A DNA stretch of 64,000 nucleotides from CAYLHF01 sp964383365 (GTDB lineage: Bacteria; Bacteroidota; Rhodothermia; Rhodothermales; UBA10348). This document shows, piece by piece, positions 42,018-50,388 of this stretch. Under the pieces are notes generated by a model. That model did no database searches. It was not told the DNA's origin and was given only the letters and a program-made list of their open reading frames with translations. The stretch is from positions 1 to 64,000 of the forward strand of contig CAYLHF010000017.1 of NCBI GenBank assembly GCA_964383365.1, in the 5' to 3' direction. A program made the position numbers and the translations under genes. Position 1 is the stretch's first letter; each line of letters opens with the position of its first letter.

Positions 42018-44018
42018 TCACCATACGATCTCACCACCAAAACGCTCCACGAGCGATTTGACTGCGGGATTCTCTTCACATTTATTTTTCAGGAATGCTC
42101 GGGCATCAAACGCTTCATGTTCCTCCTCGGTCCCCCGTAGCAATTCTTCTGAAACGACCAGTCGAATATCGATCTGAGCAAATCCGGCATCTGCGGCGAG
42201 TTTGCGAGATAGTTCTTTCTGTTCATCTCTAAGCATGCGTTTATGAAAATCATCCGGGACACCGATGCGGACGATGCCACCGGAGGCGGACAACACACTC
42301 GTCTGACTCAGAAGCGAACCGAGCCGGACTCGGGTCTCGCTAACTGAACTGACCAGTGTTTCCCACGCTTTGGAGGTCCGTTCCATCATGGAATCGGGGT
42401 CATCATTGGTATCCGGGGGCGGTGCCACGAGAACGTCCGTTTCTGGCACTGAAACCCGATTGGAGGGCGTGGCTTTCACCTGCGACGAGGATCGTTTCAA
42501 GGCAGGAGGGGCCAGACCAAGGGGCACTCCCGGAGCGACGGTTTTTGATGACGCAGAAACGGGAGAGTCGGGAGTCGGGAGAGCAGATTCGACGACTGAC
42601 GGGTAGGAGGGCGAGGGAATGGGCTCAGGACGGGATGGTTCAGGTGTCGGTGGCTTAACTGTTGCAGGAGGGGGTAGCGCAGGTGTTGGTGGTTCAACTG
42701 CTGCAGTAGGGGGTGGCGCAGGTGTTGGTCGTTTAACTGTCGCGAGAGGGGGTAGGGTGGATGCCTCGGTCTCTGTTGGCGTCTGCGTCGGCACAGGTGG
42801 GGCCTGGGCCGGTGTCGTCGGGCTCGATACCGATGCCTTGAATCCTCCTTTCAGAGCCAGTGATTCCAGACGGTCCAGTGTGTCGAGCGCCTTCCTCATA
42901 TCGATGGCTTCCGGTAACGTCGCCATGCGTACGAGTGCCATTTCCAGTCTAAGCCTGGGCTGGCGAGTTGTTCTGAGCGTATCGGCGGTCTCTCCTACGA
43001 GATGAATACAGTGCAGGAGACGCGATTCAGTCATCGAATCGGCTTCGGTCTGATATCTGACTCGATCCTGACTGGTGACCTCAAGCAGAGACGTGTCATC
43101 TACGGTCTTGACCACGAGTAAATTTCTGAAGTGTTCGGCCAGTCCGTCGAGAAATTCCTGGAGATCATATCCCCGTCCGACAACTCTGTCGACGATCTGA
43201 ATCATGGCTCCGGATTGGCCTTCTACGGCGGCTTTAGTCACCTCGAAGAACACGTCCGAGTCTACGACTCCCAGCGCTCCGATCAACTCCTGGTAGTCCA
43301 GACGAGCGCCGCAGAGCGAAACCGCCTGGTCGAACACGGACAGGGCATCTCTCAGGGCCCCATCTCCTCGACGCGCGATGAGCATCAACGAGGCTTCATC
43401 CGCGTCGATAGACTCTTCGGTACAGATTTCGGTCAGGCGCGAAATAATTTCAGGGATTGCAATTCGTCGGAAATCAAACCGCTGGCAACGCGATTGTATC
43501 GTTGCCAGAACTTTGTGTGGCTCGGTCGTGGCGAATATAAAAAGGGCGTGTGGAGGTGGCTCCTCCAATGTTTTCAAGAGTGCGTTGAACGCTGCATTCG
43601 AGAGCATGTGTACCTCATCGATGATGTACACTTTCATTCTCGCTCCCTGGGGAGGAATGCGGACCGTCTCTCTCAGGTCTCTGACGTCGTCCACGCGGTT
43701 ATTTGATGCCGCATCGATTTCTATGATGTTTAAATTTCTGCCCTCTTCAAATGAGTGGCAGGAATCACAGGATCGACACGGCTCGGCTCCGTCAACGCGC
43801 TCCTTCAGGGGCGTTTCACAATTAATCGCTTTCGCAAGAATCCGAGCTGCGGTTGTTTTTCCAACTCCTCTCGGACCCGAGAAGAGATAGGCGTGAGCCA
43901 ATCGGTCCAGCTTCACGGCATTCTTGAGGGTCTCGGATACGTGCTCTTGAGAGACCACATCGCTGAACACCTGCGGCCGATATTTTCTGGCCGTGACCAG
44001 ATAGGATTGATCTGACAT
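42018..44018 (-). CDS. dnaX: DNA polymerase III subunits gamma/tau
   Basis: The ATPase core of the clamp loader. The N-terminal AAA+ domain has RPQVFSDVVSQEHV, Walker A GPRGVGKTTAARIL, the zinc cysteines in CETPLKERVDGAEPCRSCDSC, the Walker B region IIDEVHML and the LLKTLEEPP loop with the SRCQRFDF arginine finger region. After about residue 385 a long Pro/Thr-rich linker (to about residue 500) contains a 13-residue repeat such as PTPAPPPTAAVEP. The C-terminal domain (about 530-666) matches tau-type structure. I saw no A6G-like frameshift site, so a gamma product is not predicted. It heads the dnaX-ybaB-recR unit. Confidence 0.96.
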   Translation of the reverse strand: MSDQSYLVTARKYRPQVFSDVVSQEHVSETLKNAVKLDRLAHAYLFSGPRGVGKTTAARILAKAINCETPLKERVDGAEPCRSCDSCHSFEEGRNLNIIEIDAASNNRVDDVRDLRETVRIPPQGARMKVYIIDEVHMLSNAAFNALLKTLEEPPPHALFIFATTEPHKVLATIQSRCQRFDFRRIAIPEIISRLTEICTEESIDADEASLMLIARRGDGALRDALSVFDQAVSLCGARLDYQELIGALGVVDSDVFFEVTKAAVEGQSGAMIQIVDRVVGRGYDLQEFLDGLAEHFRNLLVVKTVDDTSLLEVTSQDRVRYQTEADSMTESRLLHCIHLVGETADTLRTTRQPRLRLEMALVRMATLPEAIDMRKALDTLDRLESLALKGGFKASVSSPTTPAQAPPVPTQTPTETEASTLPPLATVKRPTPAPPPTAAVEPPTPALPPPATVKPPTPEPSRPEPIPSPSYPSVVESALPTPDSPVSASSKTVAPGVPLGLAPPALKRSSSQVKATPSNRVSVPETDVLVAPPPDTNDDPDSMMERTSKAWETLVSSVSETRVRLGSLLSQTSVLSASGGIVRIGVPDDFHKRMLRDEQKELSRKLAADAGFAQIDIRLVVSEELLRGTEEEHEAFDARAFLKNKCEENPAVKSLVERFGGEIVW
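42643..42756. repeat. Three 39-bp tandem repeats coding the Pro-rich dnaX linker
   Basis: Two full units (42643-42681, 42682-42720) and a shorter third unit (42721 to about 42756) lie in the dnaX linker. Their 39-bp length keeps frame and adds 13 residues per unit. The copies are not identical but clearly related, so the linker grew by in-frame duplication. Confidence 0.8.
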
Positions 44019-44102
44019 GTTTCGCTCGGGTGGTGCGTTTGGAACCGACAGTCGTCGACCGATCGGTACATGTCAATATAGTCGGATGTTTCCGTCCGTG
44101 CT

Positions 44103-44438
44103 TCAGATTCCGACGGTGGTAAGTGCGGCTCCGAGAATCGATCGCGTGAGCGAAATGCGAAGTTCATCAATTCGACTCAGCGTCAATCCGGCCTGCTTCA
44201 GAGATTCCATTCTCGCGAGATGAACGCGCGCCTGAACCAACCACTCAAATTCTTCCCGAGACAGTTCTCCTGCTCCGAGCAATGTCGTCCATCTCACCAG
44301 GTCTCTCCGCGTGTCGATCAGGAAAGATTTCCCCGACGCGATAATTGCCTCACGAGCTGCGGGGAGACTACTCTTGATCTCACCCGAAAATTGTGCCAAC
44401 ACGGCATCCAGAAATGAATCTCGCTCCCTACTCGTCAT
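44103..44438 (-). CDS. Hypothetical helical protein coupled to a lipoprotein
   Basis: A 111-aa helical protein that I do not recognise. It has no signal, membrane or cysteine-rich segment. Sequence such as SREEFEWLVQARVHLARMESLKQAGLTLSRIDELRISLTRSIL suggests a bundle of amphipathic helices. Its ATG at 44438 overlaps the stop of the upstream lipoprotein gene (ATGA, 44435-44438), so the pair is translationally coupled and probably works together. Although it is cytoplasmic by sequence, no function can be given. dnaX lies 84 nt downstream on the same strand. Confidence 0.68.
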   Translation of the reverse strand: MTSRERDSFLDAVLAQFSGEIKSSLPAAREAIIASGKSFLIDTRRDLVRWTTLLGAGELSREEFEWLVQARVHLARMESLKQAGLTLSRIDELRISLTRSILGAALTTVGI

Positions 44439-44887
44439 TTTCCCTCCCCTCTGTATCCGACTTTTATTTTTCCGCTCTCCAGACCAATGATGGTGTCAAA
44501 GGCTTTCGAGACGATACCAATCGACTCTTGAATAAACGGAGCTGACTGCGTACCGGAACGCTCCCATCGCTTCAGGAATCCACCCAGTAAATGTTGAGAT
44601 GGGTCCAGTAGAATCTGCCACTGGCGGGCTGAATATTCGTTTCTCGGTCGACCCTTCGCAAATTCGAATGCTTTTTCCAGCTTGATCTTTAGAGACGTTA
44701 TGTTCTTCCTGTATGTTGAATACGGCTCTTCGGCACGTTCCATCAGCTTTACAGAATCGACTTTAAGATCTATCGCGTATGTATACGCGGTTACGCTGTA
44801 CGGGGCTATCGAAGGCGTACACGCCCAGAGTTGACCGCAAACAGCCAAAAGAAACAGTCGGAATCGTACCGCGGACGAATTATGCAC
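44435..44887 (-). CDS. Putative lipoprotein, conserved hypothetical
   Basis: A 150-aa exported protein whose signal peptide ends with LWAC, a plausible lipobox with Cys23. The mature part is helical and basic. It includes APYSVTAYTYAIDLKVDSVKLMERAEEPYSTYRKNITSLKIKLEKAFEFAKGRP, then a central NEYSARQWQILLDPSQHLLGGFL and a charged tail. I recall similar small lipoproteins in other Bacteroidota but no function. It overlaps the helical gene at 44103-44438 by 4 nt. The plus-strand gene downstream of it is dinB. Confidence 0.68.
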   Translation of the reverse strand: MHNSSAVRFRLFLLAVCGQLWACTPSIAPYSVTAYTYAIDLKVDSVKLMERAEEPYSTYRKNITSLKIKLEKAFEFAKGRPRNEYSARQWQILLDPSQHLLGGFLKRWERSGTQSAPFIQESIGIVSKAFDTIIGLESGKIKVGYRGEGK

Positions 44888-45048
44888 CTCCGAACCTTCC
44901 TGATGGTGATTTTATTAAGTAGCTCCCCCGTAGATAACGTATTTCGTTACCCGATCACGACAGGGACCTGTTGGCCAGTACCGGGTTGGTCTGACTCGGA
45001 ACGTCTTCGGGAGGAGGCCGTCAGATCGATTGCTCCTCATCAGGCCCA

Positions 45049-46140
45049 ATGAGAAAAATCATCCATATCGACATGGACGCGTTTTATGCGTCGGTAGAGC
45101 AGCGGGACAATCCGGAATTGAGAGGAAAGCCGGTCGCCGTGGGCGGCTCTTCAAAACGAGGTGTTGTGACGACGGCCAGCTATGAGGCCCGGAAATTTGG
45201 CGTACGCTCTGCCATGTCGTCGGTTGTGGCTGCCCGAAAATGTCCCGGTCTGATTTTCGTGAAGACTCGATTCGACGTGTACAGACAAGTATCCAGAGAA
45301 ATCCGGGCCATATTCAGACGGTATACACCACTGGTCGAGCCTCTATCTCTCGACGAAGCCTACCTCGATGTAACAGATCCCTTAAGGGGACCGCGGTCCG
45401 CAACGCTTATCGCTGAGGAGATCCGTGTGGCAATTTTTTCTGAGACGGGTCTCACGGCCTCCGCCGGAGTGTCATTCAACAAGTTTCTGGCCAAGGTCGG
45501 ATCCGATGTGAACAAACCCGATGGGATCACTGTCATCACACCAGAGATGGCTCCAGATTTTTTATCCGATCTACTCGTCGAGAAGTTTTATGGCGTCGGT
45601 CCTGTTACGGCCGCAAGGATGCATAAAATGGGCATCTTCAAAGGGAAGGACCTGCTACGGTTATCTGAAATAGAAATGAGGGAGCGGTTCGGGAAAGCCG
45701 GAGGATATTACTATCGAATTGTCCGCTGTCAGGATAATCGTCAGGTCCATCCCAATCGGACTCGAAAATCGGTCGGGGCGGAGCGAACATTCGAAGAGGA
45801 CGTGTCTGATCGAGTCGAACTACAAAGACGGCTGCGACCGATCGCAGAGGCAGTGGCCGCTAGAATGGGAAAAGCGAAGGTCATCGGAAAAACGGTCACA
45901 CTCAAGATCAAATATCACGATTTTGTCGTGCGTTCAAGGCAGACCACAAGTGATCGGTACGTCCGTTCGGCAGATGAGCTTTTTGACATCGTAGGAGTGC
46001 TATTGGATCGACTGGTAAGTGAAAACGAACGGGCCATTCGTTTGCTCGGTGTCTCCGTATCGAGACTGCATTCGTTAAAAGATGATCCGGTCGAAGAACA
46101 GCTCAGATTATCGTTCTCCGAGTCGGTTCCGGTAGCGTAG
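45049..46140 (+). CDS. dinB: DNA polymerase IV (Y-family translesion polymerase)
   Basis: DinB copies past damaged bases. The 363-aa protein is full length with all catalytic motifs: IHIDMDAFYASVEQRDNPELRGKPVAVGG with the first metal-binding Asp, TTASYEARKFGVRSAM, and EPLSLDEAYLDVT with the second Asp-Glu pair. FGVGPVTAARMHKMGI-type thumb sequence (FYGVGPVTAARMHKMG) and a little-finger domain follow. The start is GTG/ATG at 45049 (ATGAGAAAAATC...), overlapping the stop of a small upstream frame that I do not accept as a gene. It lies 2.6 kb from the ImuB-like gene at 48744, on the same strand. Confidence 0.95.
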   Translation: MRKIIHIDMDAFYASVEQRDNPELRGKPVAVGGSSKRGVVTTASYEARKFGVRSAMSSVVAARKCPGLIFVKTRFDVYRQVSREIRAIFRRYTPLVEPLSLDEAYLDVTDPLRGPRSATLIAEEIRVAIFSETGLTASAGVSFNKFLAKVGSDVNKPDGITVITPEMAPDFLSDLLVEKFYGVGPVTAARMHKMGIFKGKDLLRLSEIEMRERFGKAGGYYYRIVRCQDNRQVHPNRTRKSVGAERTFEEDVSDRVELQRRLRPIAEAVAARMGKAKVIGKTVTLKIKYHDFVVRSRQTTSDRYVRSADELFDIVGVLLDRLVSENERAIRLLGVSVSRLHSLKDDPVEEQLRLSFSESVPVA

Positions 46141-46158
46141 GTACGTCGGAACCCGTAT

Positions 46159-46533
46159 TTACGCGGCGACGACGGGCGGAGTCGACGTTCGATGGACTGG
46201 ACGGTTCCGATGAGCCGGTTTGATCGGTGTTTCGCGCGACGTTTTCCGGAGTCGTTGATTTCGTCTTGCCACTTCACCAGCGAGGAAAAATAGCGTGCCC
46301 CGTAGTTCCTCAACGGAATCGTCATTCGTGAGAACGGCTTGAACATACTGCTCCCGAGATCGGGCCTCGAGAAGGAGCATCCCTGCAGACGATACTGAAT
46401 CTAGTGACAGGGTATGAAGATCTGTTCTCGACCTGACGACCGGAACCGGGCCGCTCACGTCTATTCCGAATGGTTTCGAGAGAATGCGCTTCAGTATCTC
46501 TTGAGCCGATGTTGGTTGTCCGATGGATTGCAT
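46159..46533 (-). CDS. Hypothetical protein convergent with dinB
   Basis: A 124-aa protein with no recognised family. The middle is hydrophobic to amphipathic (SLDSVSSAGMLLLEARSREQYVQAVLTNDDSVEELRGTLFFLAGEVARR). The C-terminal 30 residues are basic and Pro/Arg-rich (NQRLRKTSRETPIKPAHRNRPVHR), which suggests nucleic-acid or membrane-surface contact. The tail converges with dinB 18 nt away. Composition matches its neighbours. I place only modest confidence in it as a gene. Confidence 0.5.
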   Translation of the reverse strand: MQSIGQPTSAQEILKRILSKPFGIDVSGPVPVVRSRTDLHTLSLDSVSSAGMLLLEARSREQYVQAVLTNDDSVEELRGTLFFLAGEVARRNQRLRKTSRETPIKPAHRNRPVHRTSTPPVVAA

Positions 46534-46704
46534 AGCCGTAAACCGTTTTCTCTGATCTGATTCAATGTCCGTTCAGAACATACTACCCAGGGTATGACAA
46601 AGTAATGTCACATGGGTGAAACCACCGATACCTGATGTGCAGTAAAGTCACTTCTGACCGTTATATCAAGAGGGCTATCGGCTCGGAAGTGTAACACGGG
46701 AACT

Positions 46705-46723
46705 GGTCCGTGCAGATCGGACC
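46705..46723. other. Short hairpin downstream of the second saccharopine-dehydrogenase-like gene
   Basis: GGTCCG (46705-46710) and CGGACC (46718-46723) pair around a 7-nt loop, 44 nt past the stop of the gene at 46767-47903. It may be a weak terminator; no T-run is present. The rest of the 233-nt gap (46534-46766) holds nothing I can support. Confidence 0.35.
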
Positions 46724-46766
46724 GGGTGACGGTTCATGACCGCGACCGGTGAATCAGTGAATACGC

Positions 46767-47903
46767 CTACTCCAGCGCAGTAACGGAGGACGAGACGGAG
46801 ATGTCTCTTTCAGAGTATCCTTCCAGAAGTTTGTCCATACATCCGGATGTTTTCCCAACATATTCCGGCGGGTTAATCCCCACGCGGCTGAACGTTCCGT
46901 CGAGGACCATGCGTGCAACAAGTGTTGCCGTGTATCCGGTCGTCCTGGCCATCGAGTGAATTCCCGTCTGTTCATCGAGATAGTCAAGAAGATCATACGT
47001 GTAGCGTACTTGCTTCCCGTTTACGAATCCGTCGACGATCACTCGCATAACCGTCATGTCGGCCTCTCCGTCAGGGAGTTTCCACTCTTTGAACAGGAGA
47101 TGGGACGTTACATCAATCGGTCGGACCATCGTTCCGTCTATCAGGAGTGGTTTTTCGTCGAAGAAACCCGACTCGCGATATGTTCTCATGAGATTTGCAT
47201 GACCCGGATATCGGAGTGTTTTTTCGATCATATCTGGAATATCCATGGTAAAAATAAGCGACCGGAGACCGTCTGAATTGAACGATTCCAACGTGCCGAC
47301 CGACGGGAATTCGTGTAGTTCAATATCGGATAACGCTTCTTTCGTTATTACCTGACCGTTTCGAACGAATCGTGCGGGGCGCGTGTATTCTTCAATCACG
47401 TCGATGGGAGAGAAGACGGCCCGATATTCGTAAGGCCAGGTCCTTACCACCGGTAGCCCACCGACATAACACGTATAGGCAGTGGTCTCGTCTAGAATCG
47501 TGGAAACATGGCCGGCAAGGATATTACTCAGTCCCGGGGCGACACCACAGTCGACGACAGCGATGACATTGTTTGCCTGCGCGATTTCCTCGAGATCGAG
47601 TGCATTTTCAGGAAAAAACGAAATGTCGACCACATTACATCCCGATTCAATAATCGTTCGCAGCGTACGGTATCCCATGAATCCCGGTACGGCACAGACA
47701 ACGAGATCGGCCCCTGCAATGGCATTTGTCAGTGCTTTGGAATCGCCGACATCCATCTTTCTGGTTTCGATCTCTTCGGGCAAGGCCGCCAGTGCCTTGC
47801 TGTTCCGGTCGATGGATGTGACCCGGTTGGTATCATCCGATGCAAGATCCAATGCCATGGCACGTCCTACCAGTCCGGCTCCCAGTACTATAATGCTGTT
47901 CAT
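46767..47903 (-). CDS. Saccharopine dehydrogenase family protein, paralogue 2
   Basis: A 378-aa NAD(P)-dependent enzyme with the binding loop VLGAGLVGRAMALDL, TSIDRNSKALAAL and DADLVVCAVPGFM-type sequence (here GADLVVCAVPGFM). The conserved core is VVDCGVAPGLSNILAGHV, then RYPGHANLMRTYRE and a C-terminal TGYTATLVARMVLDGTFSRVGINPPEYVG. It follows the same plan as the first copy at 36735-37889 but is clearly diverged. This copy is closer to typical saccharopine reductase-like (LYS9) sequences. It ends the minus-strand run; the AhpD-like gene lies upstream. Confidence 0.9.
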   Translation of the reverse strand: MNSIIVLGAGLVGRAMALDLASDDTNRVTSIDRNSKALAALPEEIETRKMDVGDSKALTNAIAGADLVVCAVPGFMGYRTLRTIIESGCNVVDISFFPENALDLEEIAQANNVIAVVDCGVAPGLSNILAGHVSTILDETTAYTCYVGGLPVVRTWPYEYRAVFSPIDVIEEYTRPARFVRNGQVITKEALSDIELHEFPSVGTLESFNSDGLRSLIFTMDIPDMIEKTLRYPGHANLMRTYRESGFFDEKPLLIDGTMVRPIDVTSHLLFKEWKLPDGEADMTVMRVIVDGFVNGKQVRYTYDLLDYLDEQTGIHSMARTTGYTATLVARMVLDGTFSRVGINPPEYVGKTSGCMDKLLEGYSERDISVSSSVTALE

Positions 47904-47941
47904 TATTCGTGTTTTCGTTGCGATTTCTCGTCAGTTATCGG

Positions 47942-48547
47942 TTAGCTGTGGTGCCAGTTCTCTTCTTCGTCTTCATCACCGGGGGAGAGACCCAGTATGT
48001 CTCCTTCCGTGCTGCAACCGAGACCGAGTACCGTTCGATTCGCGTACGCGAAATAGGCGCTGACCTGATTGACCTCAAGAATCTGGCCGTCGGTCAGTCC
48101 TGAGCTTTTCAGCGCAAGGATGTGTTCTTCTGTGGTGTCTCTGGGAGTGAGGGTCAACACTTTCACATACAAGAGAATAGCTTTTTCCCGGGCAGAAAAA
48201 ACGATATCAAATTCCTCGGCTCCCAGTGCGTCGTGAATGGCATAGGCGCGGGAGTCATCGTCGAGCAGTCTGCGAAGTCCGTTGAAGTGATGCTCAACGC
48301 AGTAGGCACACCGGTTCAGCATACTGACATATACCCCGATCGTCTCCAGGAGAGATTTATCGAGTGTATTCCCACTGTGATGCAGTACGCCTTTATACAG
48401 TTTCATGTGACCCTGAAGCGTATGGGGTCTCAGACTGTGGAGGACGAGAATGTTGTCGATATACCCGTTCCGTCCTACGATTCGATCGTATATCGACTTC
48501 AGTCGTCCTTCTGCTTTTTCATACGGGATAGTCCGGATCCAACTCAT
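47942..48547 (-). CDS. Peroxidase-related AhpD-like protein (carboxymuconolactone decarboxylase fold)
   Basis: A 201-aa all-helical protein of the AhpD/CMD family, the group often named uncharacterised peroxidase-related enzyme. It starts SWIRTIPYEKAEGRLKSIYDRI. The redox motif CAYCVEHH (CxxC with a following His) is near residue 95. EKAILLYVKVLTLTP and LTDGQILEVNQVSAYFAYANR follow in the family order. It probably reduces peroxides with a thiol partner. It lies 38 nt upstream of the second saccharopine dehydrogenase-like gene on the same strand and may share its transcript. Confidence 0.9.
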   Translation of the reverse strand: MSWIRTIPYEKAEGRLKSIYDRIVGRNGYIDNILVLHSLRPHTLQGHMKLYKGVLHHSGNTLDKSLLETIGVYVSMLNRCAYCVEHHFNGLRRLLDDDSRAYAIHDALGAEEFDIVFSAREKAILLYVKVLTLTPRDTTEEHILALKSSGLTDGQILEVNQVSAYFAYANRTVLGLGCSTEGDILGLSPGDEDEEENWHHS

Positions 48548-48697
48548 GGCAGCGCTTGTATCGTGTTGTGAGAAGTCAATGTAGTACAGCGACGCATTTT
48601 CACGTGCACATCAGGACATTTTTTTACCCGGAAGGGATCAACGCCAAGGGCTTGTTTCAACGAATTTGTTCGCGAGATAGCAAGAAACAAATCTTAA

Positions 48698-48735
48698 TTA
48701 TATGTTTATTATATGTTATAATGATTGGGTATAAT
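48698..48735 (+). promoter_or_regulatory. AT-rich promoter with direct repeats upstream of the ImuB-like gene
   Basis: The sequence TTATATGTT occurs at 48698-48706 and again at 48709-48717, 11 bp apart, about one helical turn. TATAAT boxes lie at 48717-48722 and 48730-48735. The second would place the start of RNA almost at the ATG 48744, which could give a leaderless message. No LexA-type box (GAAC-N4-GTTC) is visible. The stretch is far more AT-rich than the rest of the window. Confidence 0.55.
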
Positions 48736-48743
48736 AATGTGTG

Positions 48744-49874
48744 ATGTATGTGTATTGCTTGTATGTATCAGAATACCCGGCCTGGGCCTTTGAGCGGGTT
48801 ATTTCAGGCGCGAAACCGGTCGTAGTAGCGTCAGGTGGACGAGTTGTATCCAGAAATCATACGCAGAGACTTCGCGGCATTCAGATCGGTGATCGGTTGG
48901 AACGCGTTGAGCGCCTGTGCCCGGAGGCAATAATACGCGTGCAAGATGTGCAGGTGGAACAGGCCTGCTGGGAAGAATTGCTGGGCGAGGTCAATGCGGA
49001 GACTCCGTTTATTGACGACGCAGGCCCCCCCTGTGTGTTTTTTTCAGACGTTGCGCCCGAGCGTGTTCGTTTACTTGCGCAGCGGATGAAGGTCCAGATA
49101 GGCGCTGCATGGCATCCTTCGGCCGCTCGGTTGGCCGCCATCCGATCCGCTCCCGGGCATGTTCTTCGTCTCGAGCAGAACCGCTGGATCTCTTTCCTGA
49201 ATCGATTTGAGGTGGGACGCCTCGCAGAACTGGCGTTTTCAGTTGACATGCTCGAACAACTGGCGCTTTTCGGGTACCGAACACTCGGCGGTGTATATCG
49301 ACTCAGTGAGCGACAGATCAACGCCCAATTCGGAGAAGATGGGCGCTACCTGTACGACATGCTGCATCCCGATAAAGCCCGTTCGTTGCCGCTCTACGTC
49401 CCACCTCGCGCTGTTGAATGTTGGCTTCCGTTCGAAGATGATGTCGGGGGTGAACCCGGTATGCTCTATCCGGCACTTCTGGATCTTGTCATGCGTGCAA
49501 CTGAACAACTGGGAGGCTACCGGTGTCAGCGTATACGTGTCGGCCTTCAGCTACCGGGAGCACGGCTCCCGGAATGGTCGGGACGTGTTCTCTCTGCGCC
49601 CCGGGGAGTCTCAGGGACGTTGTACCGGCTGGCCGTTCCACTCCTGGATGGTATGCTCAGGTATGGTATGGAAGTCGCTGAACTTGGCGTTCGACTGGAT
49701 TCGCTGAGAACACCTTCTGTAGAACAAATGGGGTTGTTTGATGAACGTCCGGTCGTCTTGAAGGCGGTGCGTAACGTGCACCGGCGCTACCCCGGGAGTA
49801 TCCGACGGGCAGTAGTGCGCCCGGATGCACTGTTTGAAGAAGACGAATTGACACTGGAAAGCATCCGGACCTGA
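48744..49874 (+). CDS. ImuB-like Y-family DNA polymerase homologue without catalytic Asp
   Basis: A 376-aa protein related to ImuB, the inactive Y-family partner of DnaE2 in mutagenic repair. The N-terminus YCLYVSEYPAWAFERVISGAKPVVVASGG occupies the place of the DxDAFYAxVE motif, and the first metal Asp is missing. RNHTQRLRGIQIGDRL matches the fingers region and FIDDAGPPCVFFSDV is a weak echo of the second motif. The C-terminus QMGLFDERPVVLKAVRNVHRRYPGSIRRA, containing a QxxLF-like clamp-binding motif (QMGLF), matches ImuB. ATG 48744 is preferred to GTG 48741. No imuA, dnaE2 or lexA is nearby; dinB lies 2.6 kb upstream. Confidence 0.8.
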   Translation: MYVYCLYVSEYPAWAFERVISGAKPVVVASGGRVVSRNHTQRLRGIQIGDRLERVERLCPEAIIRVQDVQVEQACWEELLGEVNAETPFIDDAGPPCVFFSDVAPERVRLLAQRMKVQIGAAWHPSAARLAAIRSAPGHVLRLEQNRWISFLNRFEVGRLAELAFSVDMLEQLALFGYRTLGGVYRLSERQINAQFGEDGRYLYDMLHPDKARSLPLYVPPRAVECWLPFEDDVGGEPGMLYPALLDLVMRATEQLGGYRCQRIRVGLQLPGARLPEWSGRVLSAPRGVSGTLYRLAVPLLDGMLRYGMEVAELGVRLDSLRTPSVEQMGLFDERPVVLKAVRNVHRRYPGSIRRAVVRPDALFEEDELTLESIRT

Positions 49875-49875
49875 A

Positions 49876-50388
49876 CTATTGGATCCGGGATACCGGGGTC
49901 AGACGAATGAAGAGGCCGCTCGGATCACGACCCGTTTCGACGAGAATATCATCGATCGTACGGTGTGTTTCGGCTGATGCCCAGTCTGAGTCGATGAGAT
50001 TCTGCCACCCGTCCCCGAAGGCCAGCGTAAAACCTATTTTGAAAAGGATCGATTCAGGAGCGGGTGCGAAAACCCGAATTCCGAGCAATTCATTTCTATC
50101 ATCTGCGTAGAGAACCACAGAACCCGATCTGGATTCATCCATGTGGGTACACGAGTAGTGCGATGGATAGCGTTCACGCCCTTCGGCGAGACAGTCAAAA
50201 TTCCACTCCGAGAGCGTCCTGGCAGCAATGGCTGCAGACGCAGGCCACTTGCCGGACGCCTTCTCATTCTTTTCTGGTGATCTACATCCGATGAGACCCG
50301 CAGAAACGAAAAAACCCATACACAGAACAAGCCCCCCGGTGACCACGGGCCTCAATGTGGACAGCGAAGGGAATACCGATCGAATCAC
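49876..50388 (-). CDS. Putative lipoprotein coupled to the Xaa-Pro aminopeptidase gene
   Basis: A 170-aa exported protein. The signal ends in the lipobox LIGC (VVTGGLVLCMGFFVSAGLIGC), with the lipid-bearing Cys followed by RSPEKNEK. The mature domain (SEWNFDCLAEGRERYPSHYSCTHMDE, then RVFAPAPESILFKIGFTLAFG) looks like a small alpha/beta fold. I do not recognise a family. The frame is open to 50517, but GTG 50388 overlaps the TGA of the upstream peptidase gene (GTGA), and leaves a proper signal peptide. It is therefore translated with the peptidase. Two Cys residues in the mature part could form a disulphide. Confidence 0.68.
   Translation of the reverse strand: MIRSVFPSLSTLRPVVTGGLVLCMGFFVSAGLIGCRSPEKNEKASGKWPASAAIAARTLSEWNFDCLAEGRERYPSHYSCTHMDESRSGSVVLYADDRNELLGIRVFAPAPESILFKIGFTLAFGDGWQNLIDSDWASAETHRTIDDILVETGRDPSGLFIRLTPVSRIQ

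Noticed and set aside
42619..43005. Gly/Val-rich plus-strand frame of 128 codons
   Set aside because: It is the antisense of the Pro/Thr-rich dnaX linker.
44831..45052. Small plus-strand frame ending in an ATGA overlap with dinB
   Set aside because: It has no plausible protein pattern, and most of it lies opposite or just before the lipoprotein gene.
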